From Gracilaria domingensis (Eukaryota > Rhodophyta > Florideophyceae > Gracilariales > Gracilariaceae): DNA of 64,000 bases. Location: positions 26,514 through 90,513 of the forward strand of contig VCMS01000261.1 of the NCBI GenBank assembly GCA_022539475.1, in the 5' to 3' direction. Below the pieces are notes generated by a model. That model made no database searches. It saw nothing but the letters and a program-made list of their open reading frames with translations, and was not told the origin of the DNA. Positions within the stretch are counted from its first letter, which is position 1; each line of letters begins with the position of its first letter. The translations under genes were made by a program, and so were the position numbers. Below are positions 42,063 through 51,485 of the stretch, in pieces.

Positions 42063-43349
42063 CTACTGGTCTTTTCTGCTTTCAATCAGTTCTGGAGTTT
42101 CGTTGAGAGCGTCAAGTCGTTCAAGCAATGTCGGGTGAGAATAATTCCATGCCGAATACAACGGATCCGGCGACATATTACTGAGGTTAGAAACAGAGAT
42201 AGTAACCAACGCTTCCCCAAGCTTCTTCGACATTCCTTGTTCCTTTGCAAACGCATCTGCTTGATACTCAAATCGGCGAGACAACATGTTCTGCACTGCA
42301 CTCAACAGACTGTCCATCGGAGAAAGCAGTTCATTGAATAGCAAGAGCCCTATGATGACGGGCATGCCATCGGTGTACCCAAAGCTTAGGAACAGATCCT
42401 CATTGCCGCGAGTGATACCGTACAGCATACAAGTAAAGAAAATCTGGATCAAGGAGACGGCAACGCCCTGCAGCAGGTGCGAATATTTCCAATGTCCAAG
42501 CTCATGGCACAAAATGCTGACTACTTGATCATCTTGCCCCTTTGTCTGCTCCAACAACGAGTCATAGATACAGATGTACTTTTTGGTAAGGCCAAAAATA
42601 TATGCATTGGAATGCGATGATCGACGACTACCGTCAATGACGTACATCTTGTCGAGCGGAAACTTGAGCCGTTTTGCAACCGCAATGAGCTTTTGTTTGA
42701 GCTGGCCCTCCGGTAACGGGTCAAACTTGTTGAACAAAGGCGCAATGATGAGCGGATGAATAATCAGCATGGACATGACGATGGCAGAAATGGTGAGCCA
42801 CAACCCAAACGCAACGGTCAGTGCACTGTACGCGGCAAAATAGTTGATGACATGGAACAAGGCGCTGAGAACAGCTGCGCCGATGAAAAACGAGAGCACC
42901 AAACTCTTGAGCATATCAGCAACAAAGGTCGCAGCCGTGGTGCGGTTAAAGCCATAGTTGGCCTCCAGCACAAACGTCTTGTAAATGGAGAAGGGCATAT
43001 CAAGAACAGTGGACAGCAGGCCCGCGACGGCGGCAAAGATCAGCGTTTGTCGGAGCTCCGATCCGGCGGCGAAACGCGCCGAAAACGTCCAGAGACGCGG
43101 GTTGACGAAACGCAACGTGAGAAAGGTGGTGAGGCAGGCATCAATGAGCGTGGTGACAAGGTCGAAGGTGGACTTTGCGCGACAGTACGCCTGCGACTTG
43201 CGGAACTTGTCGGGCGGCACGATGGACGACAGGCGCTTGGAGACGGGGAATGCGGGGTGGAAGCGACGGTGCTGACGCAGCGTGACGTAGAGCTCGAAGG
43301 CAGTGACGAGCAGCTTGGCGGCGACACACGCCTGCATGTACGGGAACAT
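42063..43349 (-). CDS. STE24: STE24-type CAAX prenyl protease
   Basis: 428 residues from ATG 43349 (MFPYMQACV), chosen because the upstream 60 codons have no family similarity and pass through a G-run. It is a multi-pass zinc metalloprotease of the endoplasmic reticulum and inner nuclear membrane, which clips the AAX from farnesylated proteins and cuts a second site in some. The zinc site HELGH is at residues 282-286, with the third ligand in FEYQADAFAKEQG. Other family blocks are VIDGSRRSSHSNAYIFGL, LFNKFDPLPEG and YSHPTLLERLDALN. Several hydrophobic helices precede the catalytic core. The length is slightly under yeast Ste24 (453) and human ZMPSTE24 (475). All catalytic residues are present, so it should be active. 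Confidence 0.95.
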   Translation of the reverse strand: MFPYMQACVAAKLLVTAFELYVTLRQHRRFHPAFPVSKRLSSIVPPDKFRKSQAYCRAKSTFDLVTTLIDACLTTFLTLRFVNPRLWTFSARFAAGSELRQTLIFAAVAGLLSTVLDMPFSIYKTFVLEANYGFNRTTAATFVADMLKSLVLSFFIGAAVLSALFHVINYFAAYSALTVAFGLWLTISAIVMSMLIIHPLIIAPLFNKFDPLPEGQLKQKLIAVAKRLKFPLDKMYVIDGSRRSSHSNAYIFGLTKKYICIYDSLLEQTKGQDDQVVSILCHELGHWKYSHLLQGVAVSLIQIFFTCMLYGITRGNEDLFLSFGYTDGMPVIIGLLLFNELLSPMDSLLSAVQNMLSRRFEYQADAFAKEQGMSKKLGEALVTISVSNLSNMSPDPLYSAWNYSHPTLLERLDALNETPELIESRKDQ

Positions 43350-43630
43350 GGCGCTGTGGCGCTCTTCTTCGCAGCAGAGGGGCTGGGCGCGGCGACGGAT
43401 CAAAACGGCGGACGCAGCGCGCGGCGCATGGACGGGGGGGGGGGCGAGTGCGTTTTTATTCGCGCACATGCAATACACACAGATTTGGGCCAGATTTTGG
43501 CACGTCATGCACGGCGAAGCGTATGTCACAACAACTCAGCTGCCTGCCACCTATCGTAATCTATCTTCGGTATCTGCGTGCGCGACGCGGCCGCTAGGCC
43601 GCCAACCGCGATGCATCAGAGACGCCTGTG

Positions 43631-43963
43631 CTACTGCTTGGCGGCGTCCTCGGCGCCCTTGTCCGCGGCGGCCGCGCCCGCATCGGCGCTCTGCGCGGCG
43701 GCGGGCGGCGCGTCCGGCTGCTGCGGCGGCGGCGGCGCGTTGGCGCCCAGCTGCAGCTGTGGCGGCAGCTGCTGCTCCTGATCCGAGTCGTAGTTGGGGT
43801 CCTTCTTGTCCAGGTACGCCACGCCCTCCTGGTCCATTGCGGCGCCCCACACGCCCTTGCCGCCCGCGCCGCCCTTCTTGGGCAGCCCGCGCGTGCCGGT
43901 GCCCGACACGTGCCGGTCAAACTGCCGGCCGCGCGCGGCGGACGGGGACTTTGGGGATCGCAT
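43631..43963 (-). CDS. Small PDCD4-linker-like protein without MA3 domains
   Basis: 110 residues from ATG 43963, the first ATG after a minus-strand TATA box at 44137-44144. Residues 15-62 match the N-terminal linker of PDCD4, with RGLPKKGGAGGKGVWG followed about ten residues on by DKKDPNYDSDQE. In animals this motif lies just before two MA3 domains; as I recall, it contacts the 40S mRNA channel. Here the protein ends after a Pro/Gln/Ala-rich tail and no MA3 domain follows in any frame. A role in translation repression or ribosome hibernation is an inference from the motif. Longer minus-strand frames up to 44908 run antisense to the golgin gene and are not real. The region is CG-rich. Related short GGAGG-KG-W proteins may exist in other microbial eukaryotes. 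Confidence 0.7.
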   Translation of the reverse strand: MRSPKSPSAARGRQFDRHVSGTGTRGLPKKGGAGGKGVWGAAMDQEGVAYLDKKDPNYDSDQEQQLPPQLQLGANAPPPPQQPDAPPAAAQSADAGAAAADKGAEDAAKQ

Positions 43964-44136
43964 CGCGCCGCGTTGTTGTGCGCTCCGCTTGGGCGTCGGC
44001 GTGCAGCTGCTGTCGCGCGGGTTGGCGTCTCGGTTGGACGCGCGTTGTCGGCGGGGAAGAGCGGTGCCGGCGGTAGACGCGCGCGGCAGATGGCGGAACG
44101 AGGGCTGGCAGAGATGCAAGCGCGGCGCGCGCGTCG

Positions 44137-44144
44137 TTTTTATA
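44137..44144 (-). promoter_or_regulatory. TATA box of the PDCD4-like gene
   Basis: TATAAAAA on the minus strand inside an otherwise CG-rich block. No minus-strand ATG occurs between the expected start of transcription (about 44110) and the ATG at 43963, which supports that start codon. Confidence 0.5.
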
Positions 44145-44377
44145 GCGCAATCTGCCGCGCGCGCTGCGCTGTGCAGCGCGCTGCGTCGCTCTGATCCGGA
44201 GTTGCGCCAAAGCGGCTCACGCCTCGCGCGCGCCGCGCCGCGCCGCGCCGCGCGCTTACACGCGCCACCCGCGCGCGCTGTCAATCGCTCATCCCCCCCC
44301 GCGCGCTTCCCTCGCCCGTCCTGCTCTCCCCGCGCCGCTCCGCCGCATTCCCGCGCAGCTCCGCCGCGCCGCCCGCG

Positions 44378-44986
44378 ATGAGCGCGTCCGACTTCTCGTC
44401 GTCCGAGGCCGCCGAGCTCGTGCTCAAGGAGCGCCAGCGCCAGCGCGACCTTCATTCCAGCAAGTCGCGCGCGGCGCCCAACGGCGCGCCCGTCACTCAG
44501 GCCGCGCCGCCCGCGCTGGAGACCGTGTCCACCCCGCAGTGGTCGCACGCCGCGCACGCCAACGTCGACGAGGCCGAGTTGGACCGCCGTCACCGTCAGC
44601 TGCAGCAGAAGCTGGAAAAGAAGCAGCAGGACATTCAGCGACAGGGCCGCCGCCTGCAGAAGGTCCGCGACGAACTCAAGGCGCTGGAGCAGCCCATTCG
44701 CGCCGAGATTATGGAGATTCGACACAAGTTGGAACACGCCAATCGCGAGGAGATGTCGTTGGTGGAGAGTGTCAACACGCTGCGCGCGGAGCTGCACGAC
44801 AAGGAGAAGCTGCTGGAACACACGCGGAAGAGCAAGCAGGATATGGCCGATCAGCTCATTAAGGTGATGGCCGACTACGAGAAACGGAAGGCCGACAGAC
44901 TCAACCAAATCGCCGAGCTGGTTGGCGATGCCGACACGCCCGCCCCAAAGCCGCCGTCAACCTCAACATTTCTCGGCTTCTCATAG
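44378..44986 (+). CDS. RAB6-interacting golgin (GORAB)-like coiled-coil protein
   Basis: 202 residues from ATG 44378. After a Ser/Ala-rich start, residues about 65-185 form a continuous coiled coil (LDRRHRQLQQKLEKKQQDIQ, then LRAELHDKEKLLEHTRKSKQ, then MADYEKRKADRLNQIAELV). The pattern of charged heptads and the terminal basic block followed by LNQIAELVG resembles plant RAB6-interacting golgins. In animals GORAB acts at the Golgi and also at centrioles. No Rab-binding residue can be confirmed here, and other short golgin-like or tropomyosin-like coiled coils are possible. It is divergent from the PDCD4-like gene, with a 414-bp CG-rich shared promoter that contains a TTGCGCCAAAG word near 44204. 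Confidence 0.6.
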   Translation: MSASDFSSSEAAELVLKERQRQRDLHSSKSRAAPNGAPVTQAAPPALETVSTPQWSHAAHANVDEAELDRRHRQLQQKLEKKQQDIQRQGRRLQKVRDELKALEQPIRAEIMEIRHKLEHANREEMSLVESVNTLRAELHDKEKLLEHTRKSKQDMADQLIKVMADYEKRKADRLNQIAELVGDADTPAPKPPSTSTFLGFS

Positions 44987-45176
44987 CCCTGTCTGTAAAA
45001 ACAACCACAACCACCAGTATGCACATAGCACACTCATAGCAACTTTTGTATCTCTAATAACTAGGGTCTTTAATACCTGTTGTCGTGGTACGTCTATCTT
45101 GTTCTAAAAAGAAATGAAAACAAAACGTCATCGCCCCCATCCAAACATAGAAACAGCCGAGAGAACAACAGTCTTC

Positions 45177-47411
45177 CTACCGCGGAAGTTTCTGCGCCAT
45201 GCCGTCGTGCTCATTTTTCTTTGTCAGCTCACCGTGAGTCGTCGCACCGTTCTGCGCAAACTGAGTCCGCGCCTGTTCGGCGGGAAACGCCGGCAAAGGC
45301 GGCGGTAAAGGCGGTGGTGGAATGCCACTCGCCACCAATCTCACACCGGCGTTCGCGCTGTGGTGCTCCAGCTTTCGCCGTACATACGTTCTTTCGTCGT
45401 TTTCCTTGCCGCTTAGCATGCTTGCCTTTCGTTTGTGCAGCGTGGACAGAGGAGTCTCGCCCTGCCCATAACCGTTAAAATTCAGCTCTCGTCGCACGCG
45501 GTTACCGTTGCCGGGCGTGTCACCACGATTGATTCGTTCGGTCAACGGTGTGGTGGGGTGACTTGCAGCTACACGAGCAGCAAGCCATGGTTTCGAGCCG
45601 CAGGTGTAGGGCGTTGATGGGGAGAGCCAATTGCCTGCAGTGCCGCGCATATTTGTTTCCACGCCCGAAGATTTGTGTGCTGGTACTGCATCCGCTTTCG
45701 AAACGGCTATTGGCACTGTTCTTGTTTGCATACCGTGAGAGCCGCCGTTCAAGCCGCTCTCATGCGGGCGTGCCTCGAAAACGGAGTCGCCTTCTTGTCG
45801 ACTGGAAAGTTCGTGAATCGAAAGGGGGCGACGAAATGTGTAAGAAGGTGACTGGATTCTTCCTTGATGCACACCGGGCGTGACCGAGTGCAGCACCGGG
45901 ACTTCTGAAGCGCATGCCCGTGGTGGTACCGTTGCCGCTGTAGCCGCCTGTGGTAAGGATGACGGTAGCGCAATTGGCGTACTTCCCATGGGCATGTTAG
46001 TGTCCGGTGTAGAAGATGGATGATGTTGGATATTGTGTAAGGATGGCGGAAGTTGAACAGGGAATGGTTTGTCGTTGTAGACTTGGAATACAGAAAGTAA
46101 GCGGGGGGTGTCTTCGAAAAGAATCTTGACGGTGCGAATGGCCTCATCGGATCGAAGCAAGATGGCGTGCATCGGTTCATCGGCTCGAATTGGAAACTCG
46201 ATCTGAGACACTTTGCGGTACTGCCGTTGTTGTGAACGCAGTTTGTACTTGTCCATGCTTTGTTGCGTCTGCAAGAAGAGGGCGGGCATTGCTGTAATGT
46301 ATAGCACAAGCATGGACATTGCCTGGCTAGTAAACAACTGCATGGAAGATATGGCAGCAAAATTCATCTCCATCTTGCAGTAAGGTCCTCCCGTGGACTG
46401 AGCATTGGCATAGTCTTCGCCACAATACCACTCGTACACGACACGCTTCTTGCCGAACAGAAATTTAACCTCAAGCCCTCGATCCAGCAACAGATTGTGG
46501 GGAAGCTCACCAAAGAGAAATTCGGAGCCGATGGAGAGGCACACATGACGAATTCTCAGCGGCGATATTCGAAAACGGTTTGAGGGGTAAGGAGAAGGTG
46601 AAAAGTGATTGGATGGTGTGTTAGCTATAGACGGCGCCCATGAAATAGAGCTTGGTGTTACGTTGACGTAAGCAGCAGCCTGGAGGGGCAGTTGGCGTGA
46701 ATCGGGAGTGAGCGGAGTGGTAGAAGGAAGATGAGTATCATTGTTGTGGGTTGCAGCATTTGAAAGAGAAGACTGCGCTGCCGGGTGCGCCAATACATGT
46801 TTGGGCAATAACACGGTCTCCTCGACGACGGGACACGCGTTGGGAAAGGTGGCAGATGCACTGAGCTCCTCGGTGACATTCCTGGTGACATCAATACCCT
46901 GTCTTCTATCGGTTGCTCGGCGATTATTGTACCAGGTGCGCACCTTCTCAGTTCCCTTTCCAAGCGCCCTTCCCAACGTCTCCATGTGCAGACGCGACGG
47001 AAACTTGTTCTTCGCATAGTTGAGCTCGAGGATCTTTTTCTCCTCTGCTGAAAATATGCGAGCTCCCTTACGCTTCTTATCATACGACGGCAGTGACGGG
47101 GTGACAGCCAGTAGTTGAGCCGGCTGCTTGGCAGCACTGGGCGTCAGCGGGGACGAACTGGGCGGCGACGGCGGCGGCGGCGACGGGCGAGCTGCTGGCG
47201 GTCTGCGCATGGCCAGTGGGGGCAGCGGCGGCGGCGGCGGCAGCGGCGGCGGCAACGGAGGCGGCGGCGGTGGAATGACACGATCGCGCCGATGGAGCCG
47301 GGGGGGCGACGCGGCCGAAGATGGCGTCTGATGCAAGGGCGGCGGCGCGGACGCGGCGGCGACAGCGACGGCGGCCAGCAACGAATGCATGGCGCCGTCA
47401 TCGGCTGCCAT
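45177..47411 (-). CDS. Homeodomain transcription factor with conserved C-terminal domain
   Basis: 744 residues from ATG 47411 (MAADDGAMHS); longer frames upstream start without ATG inside a poly-proline/CG-rich leader. After a poly-Pro segment, residues about 108-170 form a 60-residue homeodomain (KRKGARIFSAEEKKILELNY, then KFPSRLHMETLGRALGKG, then VRTWYNNRRATDRRQG). The invariant W48, N51 and R53 are present and Phe49 is Tyr. Residues about 278-450 form a second globular region (RISPLRIRHVCLSIGSEFLF, then GKKRVVYEWYCGEDYANAQ, then EFPIRADEPMHAILLRSDEA). Its sequence is not disordered, so it is probably a domain, but I do not recognise it. The C-terminal part is Pro/Ser/Thr-rich. It is a nuclear DNA-binding regulator; targets are unknown. 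Its upstream region carries E2F-like sites. Confidence 0.8.
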   Translation of the reverse strand: MAADDGAMHSLLAAVAVAAASAPPPLHQTPSSAASPPRLHRRDRVIPPPPPPLPPPLPPPPPLPPLAMRRPPAARPSPPPPSPPSSSPLTPSAAKQPAQLLAVTPSLPSYDKKRKGARIFSAEEKKILELNYAKNKFPSRLHMETLGRALGKGTEKVRTWYNNRRATDRRQGIDVTRNVTEELSASATFPNACPVVEETVLLPKHVLAHPAAQSSLSNAATHNNDTHLPSTTPLTPDSRQLPLQAAAYVNVTPSSISWAPSIANTPSNHFSPSPYPSNRFRISPLRIRHVCLSIGSEFLFGELPHNLLLDRGLEVKFLFGKKRVVYEWYCGEDYANAQSTGGPYCKMEMNFAAISSMQLFTSQAMSMLVLYITAMPALFLQTQQSMDKYKLRSQQRQYRKVSQIEFPIRADEPMHAILLRSDEAIRTVKILFEDTPRLLSVFQVYNDKPFPVQLPPSLHNIQHHPSSTPDTNMPMGSTPIALPSSLPQAATAATVPPRACASEVPVLHSVTPGVHQGRIQSPSYTFRRPLSIHELSSRQEGDSVFEARPHESGLNGGSHGMQTRTVPIAVSKADAVPAHKSSGVETNMRGTAGNWLSPSTPYTCGSKPWLAARVAASHPTTPLTERINRGDTPGNGNRVRRELNFNGYGQGETPLSTLHKRKASMLSGKENDERTYVRRKLEHHSANAGVRLVASGIPPPPLPPPLPAFPAEQARTQFAQNGATTHGELTKKNEHDGMAQKLPR

Positions 47412-48250
47412 AACGACGCGTTCGAACAAACGCAACGGCCGCGCCGCGGGGGAGGCGGTGAGAAGCGCCTGGAGCGCGGGCCGCGGTGGGGGGGGGGGGG
47501 GGGGGGGATGGAGGGAGGGGAGGGGAGGGGGGCAGGAGGGATGCGAGTACTGCGGGGTGTGGGAGCGGACGGAGGGGGGGGCGCGGGAAGCGATGATTGA
47601 GGGGGACGGTATGGCGACGGTGGCGCGGCGCAGTGGCGCGGCGCTGTGGCGCACGCCTGGCCGCTTGCGCACGGAAGCTGCATGCGCTTACCCTCCGCGT
47701 ACGACGCTTTGGCGCCAAAAGTGCGGCGCCACTTTTTGGCGCGCCGCCGACGGCGCGCGGCCGCGCGAGCACGTCAAGCGCGCGCCGTTGCGGCGCGCCA
47801 CGTTGGGCCGCGCGGCTACCTTCGCGCGCGCGCGCGCGCGCGCGCGCCGCGCCTTCGCCGCGCGTTTTGTTGGCGCCGCGCCGGCGAGCCGAGACGGCGC
47901 GCACCGCTTTTGCGCGCGCGCGCGCCCGGCGTGAAGGGGCGGCCGCGTCGCGCGCGTGCGCGCCGTGGGGGCCGATTGCTCTCCCGCCGGCCGCGCGCTT
48001 GCCGCGCTGCGCCGCGCTGCGTGAGGGGCGCCCGCGTTGGCCGCGCGGCGCCGCCGACGCGGGCGCGCGCGCGATCGGGGCGCGCGCCGCGTTTCGGTGT
48101 TGTTTGGCGCGCATTCGTTGTTCCGGGGTGCGCCGGCTTCAATGGCAATCAACACTGCCGGCGTTCATCGTGCGGCGTGCGCGGCCCTGTGGCGCTCGTA
48201 GAGCTGCCCGTCGAGAGCCTTTAAGCACTGAGGCTGTTTGTTGCTCAAGA
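47412..48250. other. Homeobox gene upstream region: G-tract and CG-rich block
   Basis: A run of more than 15 G around 47488-47508 is followed by an extremely CGCG-rich block at 47700-48110. Long open frames in all six readings are composition artefacts. Several TTGGCGC words occur. Confidence 0.5.
47708..47742. promoter_or_regulatory. Clustered E2F-like sites
   Basis: TTTGGCGCCAAAA at 47708-47720 is a perfect palindromic E2F/DP-type site, and TTTTTGGCGCG follows within 20 bp. Further TTGGCGC words lie near 47870 and 48103. They lie about 300 bp upstream of the homeobox start codon, so cell-cycle control is plausible but untested. Confidence 0.45.
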
Positions 48251-49235
48251 CCTTCTTTCCATCGTACCTAGGGTAAGGGCACAACGGTACTGATTAACGG
48301 CTGTTTGCTGCGGTTTTGGCACGTATACCCAAGGTACTTCAGCATTTAGTTCTCTGCGCGAGGTTGCCGCGCGAGGTTGCCGCGCGAGGTTGCTGCGCAA
48401 AATGTCGTAGCATTGTTGCCGCCCACTAGGACCGCACCTCGCGAGGGTCTTTTGACTTGCGCAAGCTCGAAAACGCGCCAGACACCAGCAGCCACTCTTG
48501 AGATGGGCACAACGTACTGTATCTTTCTTACGAAGGTATGAGCTCTATCGAGCAAAGGCTACCTGTCCTCAATAGCTTTGGCCGTGTCCAGTCGTCATCT
48601 GATTCGATACCAGTTACTAGAACGGTTGTGAGTGCGAGCGCCGCCGAGAAACCATTGCTCCAAACGCGTCAAATTGAAGCATAGTTGGCTGCCTGTGATG
48701 ACAAACTTTGCATTACCTCTGTTTGCATGCTAACATGTCAGTAGACCATACTCCACTTACTGCGAAGCCATCGCTCCTACACGCTTCGGCGCTTTTCTTG
48801 TTGTCAATACCATCGCAAATGCCCATATGGCAGCGCGGCAGCAATGAACTGCTTCGCCAATTCCTCGTAATCCACCTTCCACAAGCCAATCCCCGACGTT
48901 CGCTAACATTATCTTCGTCGTGTAAATTGACGTGACGCAAGCCTACAGCATCACATCTCTTGCGCCAATGCCCGATGCTCCTCTTCTGACCCTATTCCAT
49001 TCCGATCACGAGCAACATGTCGTCAGTGTCTCGAACGACCGCAGTCGCCTCATTTCGCCTCGTCAGCGCACCTGCGTGAGTTGGCTACCTGACTCTTCAC
49101 TTAAAACAGAGGGTCAGAGTGCGCCAATCGCTCCCACTTTCATCTTGCTCACCACGCTCACATGAGTCACTGTCGCTCACCAGCTAACTGGCCTCATAAC
49201 GAGCTACATCAGCTGTTAGCCTGCTACCACCATAC
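48251..49235. other. Intergenic region with no supported gene
   Basis: About 1 kb with only short frames. It holds a three-copy 13-bp tandem repeat (48356-48394). The rest is unremarkable. Confidence 0.4.
48356..48394. repeat. 13-bp tandem repeat, three copies
   Basis: Three consecutive copies of GCGCGAGGTTGCC, the last ending in T instead of C. Short, near-perfect and intergenic. Confidence 0.8.
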
Positions 49236-51485
49236 ATGTACAATATGTATATAACGAGTTCACGGCTCACCGTACAAGGGCTCATTGCATCTGCTCTTCT
49301 CCTGGCCATTCTACCAGCTCTTGGCGAGTCCACCTTGCAAGGCCAATCGCGTGCCAATCGGCTTCGGCACGGAGTGGCCGTCAGCTCCTTGCCCTCTCAC
49401 TTTGGGAAGAGAGGCTCCGCTGTCTTGTCACGCTCAGTGATTCCGCGCTCCCAAATATGGAACCCGGGAAACCTGGATCCTTTTATCGTGGAAATGTTCG
49501 GCCGGCCTGAGAAGTTGGACTGGTACGTGGCCGATGTTATAAACATGCACCAATCTACAAACCCCCTTATCACCATAAATGGTGGCTTCTCCTGTCTCGA
49601 CAGGGGAAGATCTTCGTCGTACCCACTCACTTGGTGGGTGAGTGAAAATCTCACAGAACTCACTGAGCTAAAAAGCGAGCCCGGAGGAGCTGAGATTCGA
49701 TCGTTGGATGATATTCAATCGCCAGAGGACTCGGAATCCACGGTCCACGACATCACGGAGCAGTGCATGTCGCAGCGTCGCGCAGACCCTTCTCTTCGCC
49801 TCGTGGAACATCATGGAGTTCATGACGGTTCCGGCGTTTCTTTTCGAAGGTTCAACAGAAAGGCGGTCCCTTTCATCGGGGACGTGAACATTTTCAGTGA
49901 TATCCTCGCACAGAGGAACGCAGAAGACAGGTCAAACCCTGTGGTGTACAATGAGAAAGGTATCCCGATCGTGTTTGGGCTGACGTTCGACAGTGGCTTT
50001 CGCGTCAAGGTACCGGACGATTTCACGACGGAGAAGACGTTGGAATTGCGTGTGCCAATGACCCCATTGGCCGCAATTACTTACCACACGGTTGCTCGAA
50101 TGCAAGAGGAAAACGTTGGAGCAGGTGAGCCGAAGACGGATGGGTGGATTCTTTCATTGACACTTCTGAGTGCAGCGCTTGCTCTTCTTTTTGCCGTTGG
50201 GATTTTATCCAACTTTGTTTCTTCCGCTGCTCTCAAGAGTTCGATGGTACTTCGAGAACTTCCTGTGCAGAGAGCTGTCATAGGCACAGATCACTGGCTG
50301 ACGCATAACAAGGGCACGTTGGTTCTTCATATATTTGGAGCAATCATTCTTGCTGCTCCTTTGGCCCTTGCTGTTGCGGACCGCCATATAGATCCCCGAG
50401 TGTATGCGGAGATGACCCAAGGCATCACTGTGTTTTACGGATCTTCTCAGGATATGCTTTCTCGTGATCCTGAGAACCCCGTCGCAGGCGCACCCTTTAT
50501 TGTGACAGGATGGATTTCATTTCGTGAAATCAACCCGAGTTATCACTTGCATTTCTTGCTTCTCTGCGTCTTTATCGCCATAATTGCATTTGCTATTATA
50601 TGGCAAGATGCGTTGAAGATGAACAGTGTCATGCCTGGCCTTCGCTCTCAAAGTCTCAGCGTCAGCCTTCAGAAATTGTTCGGAAGATTGTTGATGAGCG
50701 TCAAGTCCAAGAAAGGAGCTCGTCAAGAATGGTACACCGTTTTGATAACCCTTCGCCAAGAGTACTTTGATACGCTTCAGCTGGACAGGACACGGAATCG
50801 CCATTTCTTGAAAGCGATACTTCTCCTCGTGAACAAGGAGTGGCGTATGAAAGCCAACCTGTCGAGTCAGGACATTGAAGAACAGGCCAATGCAGGAGCA
50901 GAGCTCTACGAAAGACTCATGCGAGGGGGTACAAATGAACCATGTCGGTTCTCGTTCGTGTGCCGGATGAAGCTTGACAACAGGATTCGCTTTGAGAGCA
51001 CAATGGCTAGAATCAGATGGTGGTGGCAAGCTTCATGCCCCAGAGAGTGGGAATACATTCGACGTGGCCTACAAGCATGTTTCCCTTTGGAGCATTATCA
51101 TGCACGAGGCCGATATCCGCCCGATGCGGCTCTAGTGTTGCTGCGCTTGGGGCTGCTGGACTTTTTGCACTTTGTTGACAAAGTGTACGTGAAGCGTTCG
51201 ACTGAGCACGACGGAATGTATGGCGAAGATGACACAAAATGTTTTGTGGTTCTCTCGTCGCCCTCATCAGAGATACTGATGAGCGACTCTCCTCCGTTGA
51301 GTGAGGATGTGGCTCGCAGAGATTTCATCGAGTTCCATCCGCTGGAGAGATGGCGCGATGCACCTGAGCTTCTGCGGCAGTGGCGAGAAGGGAGGATGAA
51401 GGTTGAAAGCCTGCAGATGAACGGGCAACGATTCGGGTACGCGCGAGAAGCCGGTTTTGAGTTTTCGACGTTGAATGCTCTCTAA
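49236..51485 (+). CDS. Multi-pass membrane protein of unknown family
   Basis: 749 residues from ATG 49236. Residues about 14-30 are hydrophobic (GLIASALLLAILPALG) and probably form a signal peptide. The region to about 300 would be lumenal or extracellular, with few Cys. Three clear membrane helices follow at about 303-325 (WILSLTLLSAALALLFAVGI), 361-382 (LVLHIFGAIILAAPLALAVA) and 434-456 (YHLHFLLLCVFIAIIAFAII). A soluble tail of about 290 residues, rich in Arg/Trp/Leu, reaches the C-terminus. No domain, catalytic motif or repeat is recognised. The composition, a single uninterrupted frame of 2.2 kb and codon use like its neighbours make it a real gene. No function is proposed. Confidence 0.75.
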   Translation: MYNMYITSSRLTVQGLIASALLLAILPALGESTLQGQSRANRLRHGVAVSSLPSHFGKRGSAVLSRSVIPRSQIWNPGNLDPFIVEMFGRPEKLDWYVADVINMHQSTNPLITINGGFSCLDRGRSSSYPLTWWVSENLTELTELKSEPGGAEIRSLDDIQSPEDSESTVHDITEQCMSQRRADPSLRLVEHHGVHDGSGVSFRRFNRKAVPFIGDVNIFSDILAQRNAEDRSNPVVYNEKGIPIVFGLTFDSGFRVKVPDDFTTEKTLELRVPMTPLAAITYHTVARMQEENVGAGEPKTDGWILSLTLLSAALALLFAVGILSNFVSSAALKSSMVLRELPVQRAVIGTDHWLTHNKGTLVLHIFGAIILAAPLALAVADRHIDPRVYAEMTQGITVFYGSSQDMLSRDPENPVAGAPFIVTGWISFREINPSYHLHFLLLCVFIAIIAFAIIWQDALKMNSVMPGLRSQSLSVSLQKLFGRLLMSVKSKKGARQEWYTVLITLRQEYFDTLQLDRTRNRHFLKAILLLVNKEWRMKANLSSQDIEEQANAGAELYERLMRGGTNEPCRFSFVCRMKLDNRIRFESTMARIRWWWQASCPREWEYIRRGLQACFPLEHYHARGRYPPDAALVLLRLGLLDFLHFVDKVYVKRSTEHDGMYGEDDTKCFVVLSSPSSEILMSDSPPLSEDVARRDFIEFHPLERWRDAPELLRQWREGRMKVESLQMNGQRFGYAREAGFEFSTLNAL

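Noticed and set aside
42756-43559. Plus-strand 267-codon frame
   Set aside because: It is the antisense of the STE24 gene.
43964-44908. N-terminal extension of the PDCD4-like frame to 425 codons
   Set aside because: It runs antisense through the golgin gene and beyond the TATA box; no ATG is needed upstream of 43963.
47398-48271. Long Arg/Ala-rich frames on both strands
   Set aside because: They lie in an extreme CGCG-rich block and are composition artefacts.
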